Positions 24,355-33,300 of a stretch of 64,000 nt of DNA are shown here, piece after piece. The notes under the pieces are model-generated. The model saw only the letters and a program-made list of their open reading frames with translations, was not told where the DNA came from and made no database searches. The position numbers and the translations under genes are program-made. Position 1 is the first letter of the stretch, and the number at the start of each line of letters is the position of its first letter. This stretch comes from Rhynchonema sp. JSB1_4. Lineage: Eukaryota; Nematoda; Chromadorea; Monhysterida; Xyalidae. The stretch lies in assembly GCA_030248065.1 (NCBI GenBank), contig JASAMV010004766.1, forward strand, positions 87,200 through 151,199, written 5' to 3'.

Positions 24355-24600
24355 ATACCCAATACCCAATACCAATACCAACCCAATACCCAATACTCAA
24401 TACCAATACCAACCCAATACCAAACCCAATACCAGGCACTTCAGTAGTATTGATCTGGTATTGGGTATTGGTTGGTATTGGTATTGGGTCTCACCCGGTA
24501 TTGGTATTGGGTATTGGTATTGGGTCACCAATTTGGTATTGGTATTGGGTATTGGTACAGGGCCGGTATTGGTATTGGGTATTGGTATTGGGTGTCAAAA
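24355..24600. repeat. GGTATTGGGTATT simple repeat with inverted halves
   Basis: The left half reads caataccaatacccaatacc and the right half ggtattgggtattggtattg, with about 30 bp of other sequence in the middle (24435-24460). It can form a long hairpin and resembles the core of a foldback element. Confidence 0.85.
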
Positions 24601-24603
24601 GTG

Positions 24604-25135
24604 GTATTGTGCCCAGGCCTAATACTGATCACTGACTTGCTGAATCCGTCAGAAATTTTAGTATTTTTGACAAAAAACCCCACTTTTTCAGTAAAATAAG
24701 TCACTTCAGAAGCTTCGGGCCGGGGTGCCCGGCCCGGCCCGAGCCAAAAGCCCAAAATCGCGGCCCGGCCCGGCCCGAGCTCGGGCCGGCCCGATTGCGA
24801 CCTCTGGTTGATTGCAGGCAGGCTTTTTTGGTGGTACAGTAGTAGGTTGATTGCTGCAAAGCAAAGGCCTGGGTATGGGTAGCTACTGCTTCTTTCTTCA
24901 AAACGATGACTGAAAAGATCAAGAACTAGGAAATGTTATTGCGCGAAGCGCAAAAATTTTGAAAATTTTGGTTCAAAAAATGGTAATTTCGTTCAAATTT
25001 AGGCATACCGGGCCGGGCTGCTCGGCCCGGCCCGGCCCGGTCCCCCCAAATCTCCGGCCCGGCCCGGCCCGGTCGACCAACTCCAAAATCGCGGCCCGGA
25101 TCGGTACCCGGGCCGGCCCGTTTCCGATCTCTGGT
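24604..25135. repeat. GC-rich ggcccggcccg element pieces
   Basis: Two cores rich in cggcccggcccg (24715-24800 and 25005-25125) end in cgatctctgg- or gcgacctctgg-like sequence. The segment 24617-24700 (tactgatcactgacttgctg onwards) matches, in part, the arms of the foldback element at 29910-30166, so this is a degenerate relative. Confidence 0.6.
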
Positions 25136-25188
25136 TGACGCGATGCGGATGCGGAGATAGAATTCACACAAACGGAATCCAATCCAAC

Positions 25189-25595
25189 CAGTGTAGTTCC
25201 TGGGGGGGGGGAGGGGGGTCCCCCCCTAAGGTACACTAACCGCCGCGACCAAGGTACACTAGTACACTAACCGCCGCGCCAGGTACACTAACCGCCTCAA
25301 TTTTTGCCCAAAATAGACATTTTTAGGCCTAAAATGGGCATTTTTAGGCCTGAAATGGGTGATTTTTAGGTCAATGTTGTCAAAAGTCGCCAAAATACCC
25401 TTTTTATGGAGAATTTTTTCCAAAAAAAGGTAAAAAATCGGTCAAATTTTCTACCTCAAAAAGTGACTTTTTCCTGATTTTGGGTCTTCCCCCAACCCCC
25501 CCCCCCCTTCCTCCCCCCCAGGGAGGTACACTAACCGCCGCACGGAAAAAAGGGGTAGGTACACTAACCGCCGCGCCGGACCAGGAACTACACTG
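25189..25595. mobile_element. Non-autonomous hAT-like element, copy 1
   Basis: The ends are cagtgtagttcctgg and ccaggaactacactg. The exact 8-bp duplication aatccaac flanks it (25181-25188 and 25596-25603). The interior repeats aggtacactaaccgccgcg near both ends and has long C and G runs. No transposase. Confidence 0.9.
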
Positions 25596-25885
25596 AATCC
25601 AACTGACGCGAAACCGCCGTATCCTAATTGTGTTCAGGTCTCGTTTCAGGCTTTAAATTAGGCGTGGACATGAGCAGTGTAGTTCCTGGTCCGGAGGGGG
25701 AACAGGCGGTACCCCCCTTTTTTCGGAGGGGGAACAGGCGTACCGTATTGTCGGAAATAGAACCCCCCATTAATTGACCCCCCATTAATTGAACCCCCCT
25801 AAATGGCTCGAAATCAAAAATAGAACCCCCATTAATTGACCCTCATTAATAGAATAGAACCCCACCCCAACCTTCGCCGTACCAC

Positions 25886-26230
25886 TAGCGTTTTCAGCAT
25901 GAACGAGGTCAGACTTATTGGTCTAAACGATTTTGCCTGAGAGTAATCTTCCTTACCGGGTTTTGGTATGAAGATTACTTTTGCTTTTTTCCACATTTTT
26001 GGCATGTATGCCCATGCCAAACATGATTGAAACATCAAAGTGAGTGTAGGTTTCAGTTCCACCAGTCCTTGTTGTAAAAGAGCTGGAAAAATCCCATCCT
26101 CACCTGCAGCTTTATATGGCCTGAATGTTTTTATCGCCCATTCGACTTTGTTTTCGCTCACAATTTCCTCTGCCAGCCTCCAGTCGTCCGAGCGACCGAA
26201 TTCTGAAGTAGGAGTGGGCGGTACAGCTTC
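25886..26230 (-). pseudogene. Inverted N-terminal part of LINE reverse transcriptase
   Basis: The minus strand encodes WRLAEEIVSENKVEWAIKTF, then SCLAWAYMPKMWKKAKVIFI, PKPGKEDYSQAKSFRPISLT and SFMLKTL. These are the finger-region motifs of non-LTR reverse transcriptase (KAAGEDGIFP, PKPGK, FRPISLTS). The protein would continue in the plus-strand frame after 26231, where the next residues read IRENVLKNIPIHPNQHAYQ. About 5 to 10 codons appear to be lost at the turn. Confidence 0.9.
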
Positions 26231-28303
26231 ATAAGAGAGAATGTTTTGAAAAACATTCCGATACATCCGAACCAACATGCTTACCAGGCCGGTAAATCCA
26301 CAGAAACAGCACTTCACTGTGTAGTTTCTAGATTGGAACAAGCGGTCATGGTAAAAAAACAATACTGTATTGGAGCTTTCATAGATGTGGAGGGAGCGTT
26401 TGATAACGCGCCCTTCGCGCTGATCAAATCTGAGCTCAAACGGAGACATGTTCCCAGCCCTATCAGAGCGTGGATTGCTCAGATGCTGGAAACAAGAACA
26501 GTCCAGGTTGAATTAAATGGTGAAAAATTAGGAGCTATAACCACAAGGGGATGCGCACAGGGAGGAGTCCTGTCACCCCTGATCTGGTGTTTAATAATGG
26601 ACAAGCTTATTCTTGAAATCTTGACCAAAACCAACCTCTATATCCAAGCCTATGCTGATGATGCAGTCCTGCTAGCAAGCGGCACTGATCTTTCGCAACT
26701 ATGTGCTGATATGCAGGAAGGACTAAACGTTGCAGCTACATGGTGTCACAATAACGGGTTCAGAGTGAATCCTGATAAAACAGAAGTGGTCGTTTTTACC
26801 AAAAAACGACTACGCATCGGCATACAGCCGATAAAAATTGGAAACAAAGTGATAAAAATGACAGAAACCGTAAAGTTTCTGGGCATAACCATAGATAGTA
26901 AGCTAACCTGGCGTCAACACATAGAAAAACAGTGTAAAAAAGCAACCATCAGTTTGTTTCAATGCAGAAGGATTGCTAGTGGAAACTGGGGATTGCAGCC
27001 AAGAGTATGCCTCTGGGTGTATAACTGTGTCATAAAACCTATGCTGCTATATGGCTCGGTCGTATGGTGGCAAAGAACGAACTTAATCACTGTGAAAAAG
27101 CTGCTAGGGAAGGTGCAACGCCTAGGCTGCCTTTTCATTACAGGTGCTTTCAAATCAACACCGACGGCTGCGCTTGAAACATTACTGTGTCTGGCGCCGC
27201 TGGATCTGGTCGCAAAATCACAAGCGATGCTGTGTGCGTCGCGGCTGGTAAACACAGGTATGTGGGATACGGTGACTGGGGCAAAAACTAGTCATACCTG
27301 CATAGTAGACGAAATAGCCGAGAATGTTCCAGTCCTGGGTATGCCCAGGGACAGGATGGTTAAAAAACTAAATTTCCATGATGCCTACAAAGTAGACATC
27401 AGAGACAAAGCGTTTTTCGAAGAATATGGTGCCAATTGGGTCGAAAATCATGCGGGCATTAAGGTTTTTACCGATGGTGCGAAGCACATGATAAATGGGT
27501 GCACTGGAGCGGGAGTAGCGCTTCGGGACACTAACAAAAGCTTCGGCCTGGGGCAAAATGCAACTGTCTATCAGGCTGAAACATTTGCCATTCTGAAGGC
27601 TGCAGAACAGCTGCAGAGCCAACTAATTAGGCGCAACGAAATAACGATCTTCAGCGACTGCAGATCTGCTCTACAATCCCTAAAACGATGTGAAACAACA
27701 TCGAAATTGGTGCAAGAATGTCGTGATAAGCTGAACGAGGTTGGTTCAGAGAATCACTTGTCCTTGAAATGGATACCGGGGCACTCGGGCATCGAGGGAA
27801 ACATGAGAGCGGATGAATTGGCCAGGAAAGGCCGGTACAAACCGCTCCAAGGACCAGAGCCAGCCCTAGGTTTGGCTTCGAGCGTATGCAAGAGGAGCGT
27901 AAAACGCTGGCTCCTGGAGGGCCTGCAAAACAAATGGATGTCTGAGTCCAGATGCAGACAGAGCAAACTGTTTATTAAAAATGTTGATATCTATAAAACA
28001 AAGGCCCTGCTGTCCCTAAACAGACAACAACTCAGGAACATGGTGGGGGTGTTCACGGGACACTGTGCTGTGAGTAAACACCTGCACATAATAGGTCTTG
28101 CGGACAGTCCGACCTGCGATGCATGCGGGCTCGATGCAGAGTCAGCCGAACATTATATCTGCACATGTCGCACGTACAGGCATATCCGAGCAGAATTGCT
28201 TGGTGGTCAAACAGTGACTTGTGAAGATGTACAAGACATGAAAGTGCAGTATATTGCAGCTTTTATAAAGCGAACAGAGCGTTTCGAACAAGCAGAGGAA
28301 TAG
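26231..28303 (+). CDS. LINE reverse transcriptase and RNase H (5' part inverted)
   Basis: The frame runs for about 690 codons to a stop at 28301-28303. The palm motifs are AFIDVEGAFDNAPF (first catalytic Asp), RGCAQGGVLSPLIWCLIMD and YADDAVLLASG (catalytic Asp pair). A thumb and connection follow, then an RNase H domain: FTDGAKH, YQAETFAILKAAEQL, IFSDCRSALQSL and WIPGHSGIEGNMRADELAR, with all four acidic residues in place. The C-terminus has a Cys-His cluster (CDACGLDAESAEHYICTC). RNase H plus this palm points to the I/Jockey/R1/LOA group. The frame is intact but not functional as an element, because the N-terminal reverse transcriptase part is inverted and the natural start is lost; there is no stop in the remaining part, so the insertion looks young. 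Confidence 0.92.
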   Translation: MRENVLKNIPIHPNQHAYQAGKSTETALHCVVSRLEQAVMVKKQYCIGAFIDVEGAFDNAPFALIKSELKRRHVPSPIRAWIAQMLETRTVQVELNGEKLGAITTRGCAQGGVLSPLIWCLIMDKLILEILTKTNLYIQAYADDAVLLASGTDLSQLCADMQEGLNVAATWCHNNGFRVNPDKTEVVVFTKKRLRIGIQPIKIGNKVIKMTETVKFLGITIDSKLTWRQHIEKQCKKATISLFQCRRIASGNWGLQPRVCLWVYNCVIKPMLLYGSVVWWQRTNLITVKKLLGKVQRLGCLFITGAFKSTPTAALETLLCLAPLDLVAKSQAMLCASRLVNTGMWDTVTGAKTSHTCIVDEIAENVPVLGMPRDRMVKKLNFHDAYKVDIRDKAFFEEYGANWVENHAGIKVFTDGAKHMINGCTGAGVALRDTNKSFGLGQNATVYQAETFAILKAAEQLQSQLIRRNEITIFSDCRSALQSLKRCETTSKLVQECRDKLNEVGSENHLSLKWIPGHSGIEGNMRADELARKGRYKPLQGPEPALGLASSVCKRSVKRWLLEGLQNKWMSESRCRQSKLFIKNVDIYKTKALLSLNRQQLRNMVGVFTGHCAVSKHLHIIGLADSPTCDACGLDAESAEHYICTCRTYRHIRAELLGGQTVTCEDVQDMKVQYIAAFIKRTERFEQAEE

Positions 28304-29178
28304 ACAACCTAATCCTTTGAAGCAACTGGCGCAAAAACATAGCTCTTGTATTTTTCACTTCATTTTACAGGATCAACGCAGCCATTTTCTTATGGGCAAG
28401 GTGCAATAATCGCAAACTAACGCGATTCAAGCATTTGAAAGTGCAAACTTTCTGGCCCAATGAAACTACTACTACTCGCCGTACCACAGATTAGTGGTAC
28501 GGTAAGGCTGTGTTGTTGTGTCAATGTCAAACGTTGTTTAAGCTTGCGTACACAACAGAATACTGCTTTTTAAGCATAATAGCCGCTGTTAAAGTTAGAA
28601 AATACCGAAAACAAGCCATTTTTAGGGGCATTATTAACAATGATTTTTTTCGTCGGGGGGCCAAATGAAAAATATAACCCCCCAATAATTGACCCCCCCA
28701 TAAATTGAACCCCCCGACCCCAGTGAAAAAATAGGCCCCCCCGGGTTCTATTTCCGACAATACGGTACCCACCTGGGGGGGGAAGGGGGGGAGGACCCAG
28801 ATTTGGAGAAAAGTCATTTTTTGAGGTCGAAAATTTGGCTCATTTTTGCCCCTTTTAGGAAAAAAATTTCAATAAAAAGGGTATTTTGGCGATTTTTGAC
28901 GACATTGACCGAAGAATCACTCATTTTATGCCTAAAATTAAAAATGCCTATTTTAGGCCAAAATTTGCCTATTTTAGGTAAAAATTGGGGGAGCAGACGT
29001 ACCCGGAGGGGGAACAGTGGGGCAGGCGTACCATGGAGGGGGAACAGACGAACCCGAGGAGGGGACCCCCCTCCCCCCCAGGAACTACACTGGACATGAG
29101 AAATGTGCATAGGTATTGGTCTTTCTGGCTGGGGCTCAGGGCAAAGGGCGCAATCGGGCCGGGCCGGGTCCCGGGTCG

Positions 29179-29567
29179 CAGTGTACTTCCTGGGGGGTCC
29201 CCCCTAAGGTACTCTAACCGCCGCGACCAAGGTACGGTACACTAGTACACTAACCGCCGCGCCAGGTACACTAACCGCCTCAATTTTTGCCCAAAATAGG
29301 CATTTTTAGGCCTAAAATGGACATTTTTAGGCCTAAAATGGGTGATTTTTAGGTCGATGCTGTCAAAATTCGCCAAAATACCCTTTTTATGGAGAATTTT
29401 TTCCAAAAAGGGCCAAAAATCGGTCAAATTTTCTACCTCAAAAAGCGACTTTTTCCTGGATTTGGGTCTTCCCCCCTTCCCCCCCCAGGGAGGTACACTA
29501 ACCGCCGCACGAAAAAAAGGGGTAGGTAAGGTACACTAACCGCCGTGCCGGACCAGGAACTACACTG
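29179..29567. mobile_element. Non-autonomous hAT-like element, copy 3
   Basis: The ends are cagtgtacttcctgg and ccaggaactacactg. The interior matches copy 1 (25189-25595) closely, with ggtacactaaccgccgc near both ends. The flanking octamers ccgggtcg and cttggtag agree at five of eight positions, so the duplication is decayed or one end has been replaced. Confidence 0.8.
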
Positions 29568-29744
29568 CTTGGTAGTGGTGTACAGGTACATTTATGCACG
29601 TTTGTTGTTCGTTCAGAGCACATAATACGCCTCCTACTGACGAATAGACACGAATAAATGCGATTACAAGCGAAAAGACATCCTTTCAAACCCCTTTCTG
29701 GGGGTTTTTGGGGGGTATTTCTGGGAATAATTTTTCAGGTTCGG

Positions 29745-29860
29745 GTCAGTGAATTAATAGAGGCCCCCCCCCGGAATAGAGCCCCCTGTAATAGAGCCCC
29801 CCAAAATGGGGTCAGTGAGTTAATAGAGCCCCCTTCTATTTAGGTTTTTACGGTAATCTA
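29745..29860. repeat. C-run relative of the TA-flanked element
   Basis: Runs such as taatagagccccctgtaata and ttctatttaggtttttacgg resemble the interior and end of the element at 25743-28765. It is a partial or diverged copy. Confidence 0.45.
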
Positions 29861-29909
29861 TTTTTTGGTTGAAAACTCATTGTTTTCCATGAAAAAGTCG
29901 TCAGATAGA

Positions 29910-30166
29910 CAATAACTGATCACTTACTTGCCGAATCCGTCAGAAATTTTAGTATTTTTGACAAAAAAATCCGTCACTTCAGAACAGAGGTCGCAATCGG
30001 GCCGGCCCGACCTCGGGCCGGGCCGGGCCGGAGATTTGGAGGGTCGGGCCGGGCCGGGCACCCCGGCCCGAAGCTTCTGAAGCGACTTATTTTACTGAAA
30101 AAGTAGGGTTTTTTGTCAAAAATACTAAAATTTCTGACGGATTCAGCAAGTAAGTGATCAGTATTG
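29910..30166. mobile_element. Foldback element with cggcccggcc core
   Basis: The left arm begins caataactgatcacttact and the right arm ends aagtaagtgatcagtattg, giving inverted arms of about 65-80 bp. The core holds gggccgggccgg runs and a short cagaggtcgcaatcggg segment. Related pieces are at 24604-25135. Confidence 0.75.
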
Positions 30167-30386
30167 TCCAGTGGTGTGGCTACCCAGGCGTGCAATCAAC
30201 CACCAGAAAGGCCTGCAATCAACCTACCTGCAGTTTTCTATACTTAAGCGTGGATGTGGACTTAGGTTGTAAACTCTTAAACTCGAGACGAGATCTCCAC
30301 TCCCTCCAGGTGTTCTTTTCAGTTGTTGGATTGGATTCTCAACAACGCAAACAAAGGAGAATCGTCAGTCAAGCAAACGGTCGAAG

Positions 30387-33300
30387 ATGGCAAATTTGAA
30401 CGACAACCCATTTGGAGACCCTTTTTCGGTTGGTTTTTTACCATGTTAGTTTACTTTGCATTTGGAGGTGCCAAAGAGAAAATAAATTGCCGGTAATTTT
30501 TTCGGGCAACTTGTGTAATCGAAAATTACTGGGTAAAACAGACTACAAACGCACTTGGAGCTTACAAACTGCTCATTTAGAGCTGTTTAGCACTGATTTA
30601 CGGTGGTTTTGACAACATTATTTCGCGACGTTGGAAAGTTTCTCGGGAATTTTTGAAAAAACCGTTTTTTCCAAAAGTTGTCACCTGGGAAAATTGCCGG
30701 GAAAACAAAAACGTATTTTTCCTGGCCTCGGAAAAAACGGTTTTTTTCGAAAAAAAGCTTTTTTTTCGGCCTGCAAGTATAGCTGGCCTGGATTGTCAGA
30801 GTCGGGGCAGGTGTCGCAATCAGGGCCGCGCCGGGTTTGTGCCGGCTGGCTTAAATCTCCGCCCCGGCTCGAACCAAAAGCCCAAATTCGCCGCCCAATG
30901 GCGAGCGACCTCTCATTTGGGGACGATTGTGCCGGCCGTCCGAAAAGACCCGACATCACCAAAATTATTGAAAAATTGACGGTTGTTGGTCTTGTGTTTT
31001 GTGTTGTTAGCTGTTCTAAACCGCGACATTATCATCAAAAACCGTCACCTTTGAAACAAAAAAATTGGCCTCAGCGACGGTTTGTAAAGTAAAACTACGC
31101 CAACACGAGCCCGATTTCGGAGCTGGCAAAATGGTGAAACATTCATGACGTGGCTGCTGATTTGGGAAACGTTACACGTTGTGGCATACAACGTGGAGCA
31201 TGATGATTTTCTCTTTCTTTGCGTTTTGCAAGTTCACCACCTCCGAAATCGGGCTCGTGTTTGCGTAGTTTGCCTATATATAAAAATCGACACAAAAAAG
31301 GTGTGGTGACAAGACTACGCCAACACGAGCTCGATTTCGGAGTCGGCGAATCAGTGAAACATTGATATGTGGCTTGGCTGCTGATTTGGGAATCGTTACA
31401 CGTTGTGGAATGCAACGTGGTGCATGAGGGGTTTTTCGTTCTTTTCGTTTTGAGCACACAGCACCTGCGAAATCGGGCTCATGTTGGCGTAGTTTGGCTT
31501 TACGTCGGGCCGAGTGCTCTTGTGGGAAGTGAGCGAGAGCGGAGTTTGAAACTCTGGCCGCGCCGTGATGTTCGACTTTGTGATCGGGCGGGGCGGCGGG
31601 TCAGCGTCGGGCCAAGTTTCAATTGAACGACAGTTGCCGTAAGCCCGTAAATATTCAGCGCCAAACTTCGGGTCTGTTGAGCGCTGATCATGGGCCATAA
31701 TTTGGCACATGTTTTCACGTGAACAGAGAAATGCTCATTTTTTTTATTCATATTTCAGGATCCAAGTGTGCAACAAGCAGCTCGTGCCAATCAGGGCACT
31801 GGTGTCGATGAATACAATCCGTTTGCGGACAACAATCGGCCGGCTGGAGCTACGGTGGGTTCGACCGGCTTTTTGTGTGACTGAGCACGATTATGGTGGG
31901 CAAGTGAATATTTTTTCGACCTTGAATGCCCAAAAATCGCGCGTAATCATGCACGAAAAGGAAGTTTTTGGCCAAGGTGATGTAAAGTGCTCCTTTCTTG
32001 CCCATTTTTAGGTAAAATTGTATGAAAAGGACACCCAATTTTCTACTTTTGAAGTGAGTATGTATCTGGTATCTTGCACGACAAGGCTATCTTCCTGCAC
32101 CGTGATGCTGTTTGCTAGATACGACCTACTATTGCCAGTTAGCTCTTTGTTATCGTATTATACGTACACAGCTCTCCCTTCTCTTTACATGCATGTCAGC
32201 TTTTGAACAGGTTTAGAAATCCCGTCCGGAATTCCATAATTATCGAGAGTTTCGTTAAAGACTCTTGGATTGGATTTGTAATAATGTCTTTATTTTGGGT
32301 ACTGAGACAGTCAGCTGGCCGTTTTTGGGTCTCGCAAGCCCAAGACCAGTAACAAAAAAACACCAGCTCAGCTTATTTACTAACTTGCTTGATCATGAGC
32401 TGCCTGTTTTATGTCCACTGCATACAATACAATACGCGCTCGCACAAAACGTCACTGTGTGCGTGCACATACGTAGTAGCTCCTGTGCCTGTGTGTGGGA
32501 CTATGGTGTATTTACTTTTGCACAGAACTGCTTTGCTGGCGGGTAGCTTTCTAGCTATTGCTCTCCAAGCCCGTACCAAAGTAATATTCCGGGGAGCGTG
32601 TATACATACATACACGTGTGTTCAAGTTCATGTGAAGCTTAGCAAGCAGCACGGTAAATCTTGCACTGGATTGTGTTTAGCCCCGAAGCATCAGATCAGG
32701 AACGCATGATATCACTTCATGTGCTTCCGTGCACCATTACTTTCAGCTCCTGCCGGTCTGCCTTTATTTCGAAACTTGTGCCTGTGGCACAGCGCATCAA
32801 AGTTTTTTTTATGAATAGCGTTCTTGTTGCCAGGCGCTGTACAATGTGTTTTTTCTGTAACGTACTTACTGGTTGCATTGCACAAGCTCTCTATTTCACA
32901 GTTTACAAGGGACTTCTTTACACGGCAGACTAAGCCACTTTTTTCAAAAATGAACCCGGTACCGCTTGCACATATACAATCCAGGTTCGAATTGCATCTT
33001 TCCCGCCAATTTACGAGTGCAACCTAACGATCCTCAGGTGCTATACACAGACAGTCGCCAGGAAGCACAACAACACTAATCCCAGTCAAACATAAATCCA
33101 ACATATTCATTCACCGAAAATCGCAGGGTGTGCGCGGCGCGAGCAACCCCCCACCGGTGATGCAACCGAGCGCGCAGCCACCGTCCTATCAAGCCAACGC
33201 CGCACAACGACCTGGTGGCAATCAGGATGACCTGCTCAGACGTCAGGAGGTATTTTCTTGGTTTGGTTTTTTGTTATTATTTTTGTCTTATTTTTTTAAA

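Larger units (their letters stand above)
25886..28476 (+). mobile_element. 5'-inverted LINE with 11-bp target duplication
   Basis: The 11-bp repeat cgccgtaccac flanks the insertion exactly (25875-25885 and 28477-28487). The 3' end is actactactact, a short tandem tail instead of poly(A). The first 345 bp are inverted relative to the rest and carry the N-terminal part of reverse transcriptase on the opposite strand; a few codons are missing at the junction. This is the structure made by twin priming. The element is also 5' truncated, with no ORF1 or endonuclease. Confidence 0.9.
25743..28765. mobile_element. TA-flanked inverted-repeat element nested in hAT-like copy 2
   Basis: A perfect 23-bp terminal inverted repeat (starting ccgtattgtcggaaatag) is flanked by TA on both sides (25741-25742, 28766-28767). 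A TA target suggests a Tc1/mariner-type mobiliser. The interior has runs of taattgaccccccattaatt type and no transposase; a LINE is inserted at 25886. Confidence 0.8.
25675..29092. mobile_element. hAT-like element, copy 2, containing two further elements
   Basis: The ends cagtgtagttcctgg and ccaggaactacactg (ggaactacactg visible at the right) are flanked by the exact 8-bp repeat gacatgag (25667-25674 and 29093-29100). Its 3.4-kb size comes from an inserted TA-flanked element that itself holds a LINE; without these it would be about 0.4 kb, like its neighbours. Confidence 0.92.

Noticed and set aside
30631..31092. 153- and 108-codon frames in SCAMP intron 1
   Set aside because: Lys- and Phe-rich, overlapping in two frames, with a ggccgcgcc-type repeat remnant inside; no splice evidence.
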